Notes: generated by a model from the sequence alone, not told the origin. A stretch of DNA of 25,602 nucleotides from Gammaproteobacteria bacterium (GCA_003696465.1 RFHG01000290.1:1-25602), one strand, 5' to 3'. Shown: positions 17,467 through 24,747, counted from the stretch's first letter. Made by a program: numbers and translations.

Positions 17467-17847
17467 TCAATCGTTGGTGCCGGATTGTGGCCCTGCCTCG
17501 AGCTGCCGGGCGCCGCTGACCAGGTAGGCCAGCTGGGCCAGCGCAAAGCTCGCCAGCAGGGGCAATGGATCCAGCTTCAGCAGTCCCAGGCCCACCGCCA
17601 GTGCGATGAGCACGAAGATGAATCGCTGTACCGCCCCGAAGTAGAGGCTGTACACGCCACGCTGCGGATCCGTCTTCGCCAGCTCTCCGGCCCTGACCAG
17701 CCTGCGGCTGAGCATCAGGGTGTTGAGCAGCGCGACGGCCCCCCCGTAGAGCGCGGCGAGGGCTGCGGCATCGCCCTTCAGGTACCAGGCGCCTCCGATG
17801 GCAGTTGCGACTAGGGCCGCCTGGATGATGAGCAGGGCGTTGCGCAT
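17467..17847 (-). CDS. atpI: ATP synthase subunit I
   Basis: A small membrane protein at the head of atp operons, reported to help assemble the c-ring but not part of the final enzyme. It has 126 residues and four hydrophobic segments: ALLIIQAALVATAIGGAWYL, AAALAALYGGAVALLNTLML, FIFVLIALAVGLGLLKL and LLASFALAQLAYLV. The pattern LYGGAVALLNTLMLSRR is typical of the family. The ATG at 17847 follows a leader of about 70 nt from the predicted promoter. The ribosome-binding site is weak. Confidence 0.9.
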   Translation of the reverse strand: MRNALLIIQAALVATAIGGAWYLKGDAAALAALYGGAVALLNTLMLSRRLVRAGELAKTDPQRGVYSLYFGAVQRFIFVLIALAVGLGLLKLDPLPLLASFALAQLAYLVSGARQLEAGPQSGTND

Positions 17848-17897
17848 GCGCAGTATTCAGTCTCGGTTTTGTCTCCCGACGGGCGCAGCATTCCCCC

Positions 17898-17951
17898 TGG
17901 GGCCTGCCCCATCGGTGCGCGAAGTATAAGGAACCTCTGATCAATTCGCAA
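17898..17951 (-). promoter_or_regulatory. Predicted sigma-70 promoter and leader hairpin of the atp operon
   Basis: On the minus strand there is a -35 TTGCGA (17951-17946), a 17-base spacer, and a -10 TATACT (17928-17923), a good sigma-70 match. Transcription would start near 17916, leaving a leader of about 70 nt before atpI. The early leader can form a short hairpin, TGGGG-CAGG-CCCCA (17911-17898). No terminator with a T-run separates parB from this promoter, so read-through from parAB is possible as well. Confidence 0.65.
17930..17947. repeat. Solitary 18-bp relative of the palindromic element's terminal repeat
   Basis: GGAACCTCTGATCAATTC matches the terminal repeat of the element at 20838-21000 (GGAACCTCTGAATAATTC) at 16 of 18 positions. 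No partner end or inner arm was seen nearby, so it is a lone or remnant end. It occupies the spacer and the last two bases of the -35 of the predicted atp promoter. Confidence 0.6.
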
Positions 17952-18024
17952 CATGGCCCGCAACGCCCTGATCCAGCCGCTTCCGGGCCTTGTGCCGTGG
18001 CCATCCGGGCAGGCCAGCACACAT

Positions 18025-18885
18025 TCAGCGAATGCGTTCGAGGATGCCGTCGAGTTCGTCGAGGCTGCTGTATTCGATGACCAGCCTGCCCTTGCCCCGC
18101 TTGTCGTAATCGATGCGCACCGGCGCGCCGATGCGCTCGGAGAGGTCTTCCTCCAGACGTACCACGTCGGGATTGCGTGCCGTGCCCGCCTTTTGTTTCG
18201 GTGCCTCAGCCGTGTTCAGCAGGCGCTTGACCAGGGCCTCGGTCTGACGCACGGACAGCGCCTTTTTCACCACCTGTTGCGCGGCCTCGACCTGCCGTTC
18301 GCCCTTGAGCGCGAGCAGCGCCCGTGCATGGCCCATCTCGAGCAGCCCCTCGTCCACCAGCGCCTTGACCTGTTCTTCCAGCTCCAGCAGGCGCAACAGG
18401 TTGCTGACCGCGGTGCGGGAGCGGCCCACGGCCTCGGCGGCCTGCTGGTGGGTCAGGCCGAACTCGTCGATCAGGCGGCGAATGGCCTGGGCCTCTTCCA
18501 TGGCGTTGAGGTCTTCGCGCTGGATGTTCTCGATCAGGGCCATGGCGGCTGCGGCCTGATCGGGGATGTCGCGGATCACGGCCGGGATCTCGTGCAGCCC
18601 GGCCATCTGCGCCGCCCGCCAGCGCCGCTCGCCGGCGATCAGCTCGTAGCCCTCCTCCACCGGGCGCAGCACCACCGGCTGCACCAGGCCCTGGGCACGG
18701 ATGGAATCGGCCAGCTCCTGCAGGGCCTCGGGGCGGATGTGAATACGGGGCTGGTACTTGCCGCGGCGGATCTGTTCGATGGGCACCTGTTTCAGGTCCC
18801 GCGCCTCTTCTTCCGCGTCCTGTTTCTTGCCGGCGGAGCTCAGCAATGCGTCGAGTCCGCGGCCCAGTCCGGGTCGTTTTGCCAT
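18025..18885 (-). CDS. parB: Chromosome-partitioning protein ParB
   Basis: The centromere-binding CTPase that loads at parS sites, spreads on DNA and works with ParA and SMC in origin segregation. The 286-residue protein has a ParA-contacting N-terminus (KRPGLGRGLDALL), the CTP-binding ParB/Srx domain (about 32-125) with KYQPR and GERRWRA (85-91), a helix-turn-helix domain (about 135-175; LTHQQAAEAVGRSRTAVSNLLRLL) and a C-terminal dimerisation segment (about 235-286). It starts 11 nt after parA. No parS consensus (TGTTTCACGTGAAACA or a close variant) was found in the window. Confidence 0.97.
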   Translation of the reverse strand: MAKRPGLGRGLDALLSSAGKKQDAEEEARDLKQVPIEQIRRGKYQPRIHIRPEALQELADSIRAQGLVQPVVLRPVEEGYELIAGERRWRAAQMAGLHEIPAVIRDIPDQAAAAMALIENIQREDLNAMEEAQAIRRLIDEFGLTHQQAAEAVGRSRTAVSNLLRLLELEEQVKALVDEGLLEMGHARALLALKGERQVEAAQQVVKKALSVRQTEALVKRLLNTAEAPKQKAGTARNPDVVRLEEDLSERIGAPVRIDYDKRGKGRLVIEYSSLDELDGILERIR

Positions 18886-18896
18886 GGTTTTCAGCT

Positions 18897-19673
18897 CTAT
18901 GCGGCAGTCCGGGTCTGGCGGCGCAGGATCTCGCCGGCCAGGGCGAGATAGGCCAGCGCGCCCTTGGACTGCTTGTCGTAGTGGATGACGGCCATGCCGT
19001 GGCTGGGTGCCTCGGCGAGGCGTATGTTACGCGGAATGATGGTGTTGTACACCTTGTCGCCGAAGTGCTCCTTCAACTGGCCGGATACATCCTGCGCCAG
19101 GTTGTTGCGCGGATCGTACATGGTGCGCAGCAGGCCTTCGATTTCCAGTTCGGGATTGACCGCCTCACGGATGCTCTCGATGGTCTGCATCAGGGCGGTG
19201 AGCCCCTCCAGCGCGTAGTACTCGCACTGCATGGGGATGATGACACCCTGGGCGGCCACCAGCGCGTTGACGGTGAGCATGTTGAGCGAGGGCGGGCAGT
19301 CGATGAGGATGAAATCGTAGTCGGGCAGGACCGGCTCCAGCGCACGCTTGAGCTTGAATTCGCGGCCGAACTGGTTCATCAGCTCGACCTCGGCGGCGGT
19401 GAGGTCGCCGTTGGCGCCGATCATGTCGTAGCCGGTGTGCTCGAGCCGCTCGATCGCCGCGCGCGCCTCGGCCTGACCCAGCAGCAGTTCGGCGGAGGTG
19501 GTCTGCAGCTCGTACTTGTCGAGCCCGCTGCCCATGGTGGCGTTGCCCTGCGGATCCATGTCCACCAGCAGCACGCGACGGCGCGTGGCCGCCAGCGAGG
19601 CGGCGAGGTTGATGCTGGTGGTGGTCTTGCCCACCCCGCCCTTCTGGTTGGTTATGGCGTAGATGCGGGTCAT
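18897..19673 (-). CDS. parA: Chromosome-partitioning ATPase ParA
   Basis: The Walker-type ATPase partner of ParB. The 258-residue length is that of chromosomal ParA/Soj rather than plasmid ParA, as there is no N-terminal HTH extension. The deviant Walker A is KGGVGKTT (residues 10-17), Walker A' is VDMDPQGNAT, and Walker B is FILIDCPPSL. ATG 19673 overlaps the rsmG stop by four bases (ATGA), so translation is coupled to rsmG, as is common for rsmG-parA-parB near gammaproteobacterial origins. Confidence 0.97.
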   Translation of the reverse strand: MTRIYAITNQKGGVGKTTTSINLAASLAATRRRVLLVDMDPQGNATMGSGLDKYELQTTSAELLLGQAEARAAIERLEHTGYDMIGANGDLTAAEVELMNQFGREFKLKRALEPVLPDYDFILIDCPPSLNMLTVNALVAAQGVIIPMQCEYYALEGLTALMQTIESIREAVNPELEIEGLLRTMYDPRNNLAQDVSGQLKEHFGDKVYNTIIPRNIRLAEAPSHGMAVIHYDKQSKGALAYLALAGEILRRQTRTAA

Positions 19674-20320
19674 GACGGATTCCTGCTCGGGGCCTGCTCC
19701 TCCGGGGCCAGTTCGACGAGATGGCGTTCGGCCTCGAGGCCGGGCACGGCGACCGGATGCACGGCCAGCACGCGGACGTCCTCGGGCAGTTCGGCCAGCT
19801 CCTCGTCGGGCCGGCGCCCCTTCATCGCCAGCCAGCGGCCGCCGGGGGCCAGCAGCGGCCGGCTCAGATCGGTGAATTCGGCCAGGCTGGAGAACGCGCG
19901 ACTGATGACTGTATCAAATGCACCCTGTTCCGGGTAGTCCTCGACCCGGCCGTGCACTACCCGGGCATTGTCCAGACCCAGCGCAGTCACGGCCTGCTGC
20001 ATGAAGGCCGCCTTCTTGCCCACGCTGTCGATGAGCGTCACCTCGAGCCCCGGCCGGGCCAGCGCCAGCGGGATGCCCGGCAGGCCCGCACCACTGCCGA
20101 TGTCGAGCAGGCGGCCCCGCTCCGGTATCCACGGCAGCACGGCCAGCGAGTCCAGCAGGTGATGGGTGACCATCCGCTCCGGGTCGCGAATGGCGGTGAG
20201 GTTGTGGGTGCGATTCCAGCGCGCGAGCAGCGCAAGGTAATCGGCCAGCGGTGCGGCCAGGGCGGGATCGAGCCCCAAGGCCCCGAGTCCCGCCTCAAGC
20301 TGCGCCACCGCCCGCTCCAT
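19670..20320 (-). CDS. rsmG: 16S rRNA (guanine-N7) methyltransferase RsmG
   Basis: Methylates N7 of G527 in 16S rRNA, using S-adenosylmethionine. The 216-residue protein has the SAM-binding motif LLDIGSGAGLPGIPLA at about 71-86, the upstream WNRTHNLTAIRD motif (35-46), HHLLDSLAVLP, and the later VISRAFSSLAEF and WLAMKGRRPDEEL motifs of the family. It begins 6 nt after the DUF302 gene and overlaps parA by four bases. In most relatives it follows mnmG directly; here a DUF302 gene and a repeat element intervene. Confidence 0.97.
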   Translation of the reverse strand: MERAVAQLEAGLGALGLDPALAAPLADYLALLARWNRTHNLTAIRDPERMVTHHLLDSLAVLPWIPERGRLLDIGSGAGLPGIPLALARPGLEVTLIDSVGKKAAFMQQAVTALGLDNARVVHGRVEDYPEQGAFDTVISRAFSSLAEFTDLSRPLLAPGGRWLAMKGRRPDEELAELPEDVRVLAVHPVAVPGLEAERHLVELAPEEQAPSRNPS

Positions 20321-20326
20321 CGTGGC

Positions 20327-20803
20327 CTATCGGCCCTCCGCGGCCCGATGGGCGATGCGCGACAGGGCGCCGGTCATCTTCTTCACCACTTCCGCCCGGT
20401 CGTCGATGCCGTGGCGTTCGGCGATCCAGGCCGGCTCGTTCCAGCCGATGTAGACCTTGCCGCCCTCTTCCCAGACCAGCATTTTCATCGGCAGGTCGAT
20501 GGCCGCCGTGCGCCGCGACTGCATCAGCCGGGTACCGAGATTGGGGTTGCCGAAGATCAGCACGGTGGTGGGCGGCAGCTCCAGGCCAACCCGGCGGGCA
20601 TTGGCCCGGTGATCGACCTTCGCCATCAGGCTCACCGGCGGCAGCTCGTCGAGGATCTGCTCGATACGCTGCACGGTCTCGTCGAAGCCGTGGCGGCTGA
20701 CGATCACCTGCATGCCCTCGCCTGCTGCGGGTGCGGCCAGCAGCGGAGCGGAAACCAGAAGGCTCAGGAGAATGGCCGACAGGACAGGGATGATTCGCTT
20801 CAT
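20327..20803 (-). CDS. DUF302 domain exported protein
   Basis: A 158-residue protein with a clear signal peptide (MKRIIPVLSAILLSLLVSAPLLAAP, cleavage near 24-29) and a DUF302 domain (about 33-150). Domain hallmarks are SRHGFDETVQRIEQIL, KVDHRANAR, VLIFGNPNLGTRLMQ, AAIDLPMKMLVWEE and the GKVYIGWNEPAWIAERH segment. The biochemical function of DUF302 is not established, so none is assigned. The ATG at 20803 has GGGAG about nine bases upstream. An in-frame extension runs back through the palindromic element but has no family similarity. The gene sits between mnmG and rsmG, only 6 nt from rsmG, so it is probably an insertion that joined the rsmG-parAB transcript. Confidence 0.88.
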   Translation of the reverse strand: MKRIIPVLSAILLSLLVSAPLLAAPAAGEGMQVIVSRHGFDETVQRIEQILDELPPVSLMAKVDHRANARRVGLELPPTTVLIFGNPNLGTRLMQSRRTAAIDLPMKMLVWEEGGKVYIGWNEPAWIAERHGIDDRAEVVKKMTGALSRIAHRAAEGR

Positions 20804-20837
20804 CTTCAGTACTCCCTTATTGATTGTGCGGGGGTGC

Positions 20838-21000
20838 AGGGAACCTCTGAATAATTCTGTGCGAGGCAGGTTGCGCCTGACAGGTTCGAGAACAGGGCGA
20901 AGTTTGCAGCCAATAGCGAGACTATTGGCAAGAACTTCAACGCCGTTATCGGGCCTGTCAGGCGCAAGATGTGCGTGCATGAATTATTCAGAGGTTCCCT
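20838..21000. repeat. 163-bp palindromic MITE-like element
   Basis: The element is bounded by perfect 20-bp inverted repeats (AGGGAACCTCTGAATAATTC at 20838-20857 and its complement at 20981-21000). Inside lie a perfect 13-bp pair (TGCGCCTGACAGG at 20872-20884 and its complement at 20954-20966) and a central hairpin (GCCAATAG / CTATTGGC, 20909-20916 and 20922-20929). All three pairs share one centre at 20919. No real coding capacity is present. I see no convincing target-site duplication. The size, terminal repeats and lack of genes fit a miniature inverted-repeat transposable element; the parent transposase is not in the window and I cannot name the family. Confidence 0.85.
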
Positions 21001-22924
21001 AGTCTGCGCCACCGGCGGCCCCGCTTACAGGACCTGGGTCACGCTGCCCGCCGTGGCGGTGCTTGCGGATCCAGACCAGAAGCAGCGAGATGGCCGCCGG
21101 CGTCATGCCGGGGATGCGCTCGGCCTCGCCGATGGTGGCCGGGCGGCGGCGTTCGAGCTTCTCGGTGAGCTCGGCCGAGAGGCCGGGCACCGCGGCATAG
21201 TCGAAGTCTTCGGGGATGGCGGTGGCGGCCTGCCGACGGTTGCGTTCGATCTCGGCCTGCTGGCGCTCGATGTAACCGGCGTACTTGATCTGGGTCTCCA
21301 CCTGCAGGGCCACCGAGGCATCCCTCACGGCCGGCCCCAGACCGGGCAGCGCCATCAGCGCGGCATAGTCCACCCCGGGGCGGCGCAGCAGCTCCTCGGC
21401 CGTCTGCTCGCGCGAGAGCGGCCCGCCGAGCACGGCCTCGGCCTGCTCCAGCGGCAGGTCGGCAGGGCGCACCAGAGTGGCGCGCAGGCGCTGGCGCTCG
21501 GCCTCGATGGCCTCGCGACGGGCCTCGAAGGCGGCCCAGCGGGCATCGTCCACCAGGCCCAGCTTGCGGCCGACGGGGGTCAGACGCAGGTCGGCATTGT
21601 CCTCGCGCAGCATCAGGCGGTGCTCGGCCCGCGAGGTGAACATGCGGTAGGGCTCCTGGGTGCCGAGGGTGATGAGGTCGTCGATCAGTACCCCGATGTA
21701 GGCCTCGTCCCGGCCCGGCGACCAGGGTTCGCGCCCCTGCACCCGCAGCGCGGCATTGAGCCCGGCGACAAGCCCCTGGGCCGCGGCCTCCTCGTAACCG
21801 GTGGTGCCGTTGATCTGGCCGGCAAACCAGAGTCCCTCGATGAAGCGGGTCTCCAGGCTCGGGCGCAGGTCACGCGGATCGAAGTAGTCGTACTCGATGG
21901 CGTAGCCCGGGCGTGTGATGTGGGCCCGCTCGAAGCCCCTGATCGAGCGCACGAGTTCGATCTGCACATCGAAGGGCAGCGAGGTGGAGATCCCGTTGGG
22001 ATACACCTCGTGGGTATCCAGTCCCTCGGGCTCGACGAAGATCTGATGCCGTTCGCGATCCGCGAAGCGCACGATCTTGTCCTCGATGGAGGGACAGTAA
22101 CGCGGGCCCACACCCTCGATCACTCCGCTGTACATGGGCGAACGGTCGAGCCCGCCCTGAATGATCTCGTGAGTACGCGGGTTGGTCCAGGTGATGTGAC
22201 AGGGCACCTGCCGCGGATGCAGGTCCGGGCTGCCGATGAACGAGAACACCGGGGTCGGCTCGTCGCCCGGCTGGGTCTCCAGCACCGACCAGTCGATGCT
22301 GCGGCCATCGATGCGCGGCGGGGTCCCGGTCTTGAGCCGGCCGACACGAAACGGCAGTTCCCGCAGTCGTTCGGCCAGACGGATGGAGGGCGGATCACCT
22401 GCCCTTCCGCCGCTCGATTGTTCCAGCCCGATGTGAATGCGCCCGCCGAGGAAGGTGCCCACGGTGAGCACCACGGCGGGCGCCTCGAAGCGCAGGCCCA
22501 TCTGTGTCACCACCCCCTGCACGCGGTCGCCCTGGACGATGAGGTCGTCCACCGCCTGCTGGAACAGCCACAGGTTGGGCTGGTTCTCGACCATCTCGCG
22601 GATGGCCTGACGGTAGCGCAGGCGGTCGGCCTGGGCACGGGTGGCGCGCACGGCCGGACCCTTGCGCGCGTTGAGGATGCGGAACTGGATGCCCCCGCGA
22701 TCGGCCGCCAGCGCCATGGCTCCGCCCAGGGCATCCACTTCCTTGACCAGATGCCCCTTGCCGATGCCGCCGATGGCCGGATTGCAGCTCATCTGGCCAA
22801 TGGTTTCGATGTTGTGAGTGAGCAGCAGGGTGCGCACGCCCGTCCGGGCCGCCGCCAGGGCCGCCTCGGTACCGGCGTGGCCGCCGCCGACCACGATGAC
22901 ATCGAAACGCTCGGGGAATTGCAT
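20999..22924 (-). CDS. mnmG: tRNA uridine-5-carboxymethylaminomethyl modification enzyme MnmG (GidA)
   Basis: FAD-dependent partner of MnmE in making the cmnm5 group at the wobble uridine of several tRNAs. From ATG 22924 the protein has 641 residues. Visible motifs are the FAD-binding GGGHAGTEAALAAAR (13-27), MSCNPAIGGIGKGHLVKEVDALGG, the Cys-containing PCHITWTNPRTHEII region, GLWFAGQINGTTGYEEAAAQG, and the C-terminal YAGYIERQQAEIER and AISLLLVWIRKH segments. A GTG one codon upstream (22927) is a less likely start. The C-terminus runs about 17 residues past the usual end, and the last two bases of the TAG stop codon belong to the adjoining palindromic element, so the insertion has redefined the 3' end. 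Confidence 0.97.
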   Translation of the reverse strand: MQFPERFDVIVVGGGHAGTEAALAAARTGVRTLLLTHNIETIGQMSCNPAIGGIGKGHLVKEVDALGGAMALAADRGGIQFRILNARKGPAVRATRAQADRLRYRQAIREMVENQPNLWLFQQAVDDLIVQGDRVQGVVTQMGLRFEAPAVVLTVGTFLGGRIHIGLEQSSGGRAGDPPSIRLAERLRELPFRVGRLKTGTPPRIDGRSIDWSVLETQPGDEPTPVFSFIGSPDLHPRQVPCHITWTNPRTHEIIQGGLDRSPMYSGVIEGVGPRYCPSIEDKIVRFADRERHQIFVEPEGLDTHEVYPNGISTSLPFDVQIELVRSIRGFERAHITRPGYAIEYDYFDPRDLRPSLETRFIEGLWFAGQINGTTGYEEAAAQGLVAGLNAALRVQGREPWSPGRDEAYIGVLIDDLITLGTQEPYRMFTSRAEHRLMLREDNADLRLTPVGRKLGLVDDARWAAFEARREAIEAERQRLRATLVRPADLPLEQAEAVLGGPLSREQTAEELLRRPGVDYAALMALPGLGPAVRDASVALQVETQIKYAGYIERQQAEIERNRRQAATAIPEDFDYAAVPGLSAELTEKLERRRPATIGEAERIPGMTPAAISLLLVWIRKHRHGGQRDPGPVSGAAGGAD

Positions 22925-22953
22925 CACTTTCAGCTACTCAGGGTCTTCGGCCT

Positions 22954-22983
22954 ATTGTAGGCCCGGTTTGGCCTGGCGGGTAA
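22954..22983 (-). promoter_or_regulatory. Candidate promoter for mnmG
   Basis: Minus-strand TACAAT (22959-22954) is a good -10; TTACCC (22983-22978), 18 bases upstream, is a moderate -35. The predicted start would give a leader of about 20-25 nt before ATG 22924. The position after the toxin-antitoxin pair suggests mnmG regained or kept its own promoter. Confidence 0.4.
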
Positions 22984-23020
22984 TTTTCCCGTGTCGCCCG
23001 GGGTTGTGCCAGCCGTGCCG

Positions 23021-23314
23021 TCACGCGGGCTCGGCCGGGGACAGGGGCTCCACCGCCTGTTGTGGCCGATGGCGGGAGAGATCATGGGCCGCCTGCAGAT
23101 TGAGCCAGAATTCCGGTGTGGTATTGAAGGCCTGGGCCAGCAGCCAGGCGGTCTGGGGCGAGATGCCTCGCTTGCCGGTGACGATTTCGTTGACGCGCTG
23201 CACGGGAATACCCAGATGAGCAGCCAGGGCCTTCTGTGACAGGCCCATGGGCTCGAGAAACTCCCGCAGCAGGATCACGCCGGGATGAGTGGCAATGCGA
23301 TGGCTCGGTATCAT
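23021..23314 (-). CDS. higA: HigA-type antitoxin (XRE-family HTH)
   Basis: A 97-residue protein of the HigA/VapI antitoxin family: the N-terminal HPGVILLREFLEPMGLSQ start is diagnostic, the helix-turn-helix covers about residues 26-46 (SQKALAAHLGIPVQRVNEIV), followed by GKRGISPQTAWLLAQAFNTTPEFWLNLQAAHDL. It should bind and neutralise the HigB toxin and repress its own operon. It begins 11 nt after higB, with GAGGTG as ribosome-binding site, in the toxin-first order typical of higBA. The last 15 residues are Pro-rich and unlike the family core. Confidence 0.93.
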   Translation of the reverse strand: MIPSHRIATHPGVILLREFLEPMGLSQKALAAHLGIPVQRVNEIVTGKRGISPQTAWLLAQAFNTTPEFWLNLQAAHDLSRHRPQQAVEPLSPAEPA

Positions 23315-23325
23315 GGCACACCTCG

Positions 23326-23619
23326 CTAGCGGTGATAATCGACGATCTGCACATCATGAGCATTGGCATTTTCCCAGCGGAACACCAGCCGCCACTGGCG
23401 GTTGATGCGTATGCTGTGAAAACCGGCCCGGTCTCCTTTCAACTGCTCCAGCCGGTTCCCGGGCGGCGAGCGCAGATCGTTCAGAGACTGCGCGGCATTG
23501 AGCACATCCAGCTTCAGCAGCGCAAGTTCACGAACTTCCCGCGGCAACCGGCGTACATGAGCGCTTTCCAGGCCATGAAAGAGATCAGCAGTAGCCCGGT
23601 TGCCAAAGGACAGGATCAT
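23326..23619 (-). CDS. higB: HigB-type toxin (RelE/ParE superfamily)
   Basis: A 97-residue predicted ribosome-dependent mRNA interferase. The family pattern is clear: MILSFGNRATADLFHG at the start, LNDLRSPPGNRLEQLKGDRAGFHSIRINRQWRLVFRW in the middle and HDVQIVDYHR at the end, with the basic residues and terminal His expected of RelE-fold toxins. The ATG at 23619 is chosen because it matches the family start. There is no ribosome-binding site before it, and the predicted transcription start falls on or next to this ATG, so the mRNA may be leaderless. An ATG 39 bases upstream lies between the -35 and the operator and is rejected. Confidence 0.92.
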   Translation of the reverse strand: MILSFGNRATADLFHGLESAHVRRLPREVRELALLKLDVLNAAQSLNDLRSPPGNRLEQLKGDRAGFHSIRINRQWRLVFRWENANAHDVQIVDYHR

Positions 23620-23620
23620 A

Positions 23621-23654
23621 CACGGATTATCATGGATACACGGTATCCGTGCAA
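23621..23654 (-). promoter_or_regulatory. higBA promoter with palindromic operator
   Basis: On the minus strand, -35 TTGCAC (23654-23649) and -10 GATAAT (23631-23626) are 17 bases apart. The spacer is almost filled by the inverted repeat GGATAC-ACG-GTATCC (23634-23648), and a wider pair CACGGAT/ATCCGTG (23621-23627 and 23645-23651) overlaps it. This is the expected location for an autoregulatory HigA operator; binding would block RNA polymerase directly. Confidence 0.7.
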
Positions 23655-23667
23655 GCATGCAGGGGCA

Positions 23668-24681
23668 TCAGGGCATGAGCAGCACCCGCTTGCCAATCCC
23701 ATGACCCTCGGCAACGGCCCCGAGCCCTGCCACCAGGGCATCGAGGTCAAATGGCTGCGGCTCGCCGCGGAGGGTCGTCCTGAGCACGCCCTGGTCCACG
23801 GCCTGGGCCACCCGATCCAGGATCTGCCCCTGCCGGGCCATGTCGCGGGTCCCGTACAGTGGCCGGGTGAACATGAACGCCCAGTGCAGCCCGGCGCTCT
23901 TGCGCTTGAGGGTGTTGATGGTCTCGGCATCGGCGAAATCGTCGATGAAACCGATCGCACCCTGCGGACGCAGCAGTTCGGCCAGCGCCGGGCCATGCTC
24001 GCCGGCATGGGTAATGCAGAAGATCCAGCGCGGATCGGGCAGACCCTGCGCGCGGTAGCCCGCCACCAGGTCGCCATGGTGGTCGATGACATGCTCCGCC
24101 CCCATGTCCAGACACCAGGCCCGCCCGGCCTCGCTGCCACTGGTTGCCACCACTTCCAGACCGGCGATCCGGCTGGCGAGCTGCAGCGCCAGGGAGCCCA
24201 CGCCACCACTGCCGCCAATCACCAGCAGCGGCTCGCCCAGGTCCTCGGACGGATCGATGCGCAGGCGGTCGAAGAGCATCTCCCATGCCGTGAGGCTGGT
24301 GAGCGGCATGGCCGCGGCCTCGGCGAAATCGAGCGTGCGCGGCATGTGGCCGACGATGCGGTGATCCACCCGCTGAAGTTGCTGCCAGCACCCGGGACGA
24401 TTGACCGCCCCGGCATACCAGACCCGATCGCCGGGCCGGAATCCGCTGACACCCTCGCCGACCGCATCCACCTCACCGGCGGCATCCCAGCCGAGTACCA
24501 CCGGGGTGCTCGCCCGTTCGGGCTGGCGTGCCAGCATCTTGACGTCGACCGGGTTGAGGGCAATGGCCCGTATCCGGACGCGGAGTTCTCCCGGCCCCGG
24601 TTCCGGAGCCGGGGCCTCGAATGCGACCAGACCCATGGAATCGGGATGATCGACACGCGAAAGGTAACCGATGGCCTGCAT
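23668..24681 (-). CDS. Medium-chain dehydrogenase/reductase (quinone-oxidoreductase-like, non-zinc)
   Basis: A 337-residue protein of the MDR superfamily, in the subgroup often annotated as zinc-binding alcohol dehydrogenase family protein. The GroES-like substrate domain (about 1-125) contains VLGWDAAGEVDAVGEGVSGFRPGDRVWYAG; the Rossmann cofactor domain (about 126-290) contains LLVIGGSGGVGSLALQLA (about 153-170), an AxxGxxG-type NADPH motif. The Cys/His/Glu ligands of zinc enzymes are missing, so a zinc-independent NADPH-dependent reductase of quinones or enones is likely; the substrate cannot be told. GGAGG seven bases before ATG 24681 supports the start. It lies alone between mnmE and higBA, a place usually empty in relatives. 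Confidence 0.88.
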   Translation of the reverse strand: MQAIGYLSRVDHPDSMGLVAFEAPAPEPGPGELRVRIRAIALNPVDVKMLARQPERASTPVVLGWDAAGEVDAVGEGVSGFRPGDRVWYAGAVNRPGCWQQLQRVDHRIVGHMPRTLDFAEAAAMPLTSLTAWEMLFDRLRIDPSEDLGEPLLVIGGSGGVGSLALQLASRIAGLEVVATSGSEAGRAWCLDMGAEHVIDHHGDLVAGYRAQGLPDPRWIFCITHAGEHGPALAELLRPQGAIGFIDDFADAETINTLKRKSAGLHWAFMFTRPLYGTRDMARQGQILDRVAQAVDQGVLRTTLRGEPQPFDLDALVAGLGAVAEGHGIGKRVLLMP

Positions 24682-24747
24682 GCGCTGCCTCCGTCATGCG
24701 GTTGGGATGCCGACATTCTCGGTCCTGTGGCTGGCATTTCAAGATGT

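Noticed and set aside
20804..20980. Extension of the DUF302 protein back through the palindromic element
   Set aside because: The added residues are repeat-derived, and the signal peptide at ATG 20803 with its ribosome-binding site marks the true start.
20838..21000. Rho-independent terminator interpretation of the palindrome
   Set aside because: No T-run follows either arm, and the length and nested symmetry exceed a terminator; a mobile-element origin fits better.
20969..22960. A 663-codon plus-strand open frame
   Set aside because: It is the antisense shadow of mnmG and begins inside the palindromic element; no protein-like motifs.
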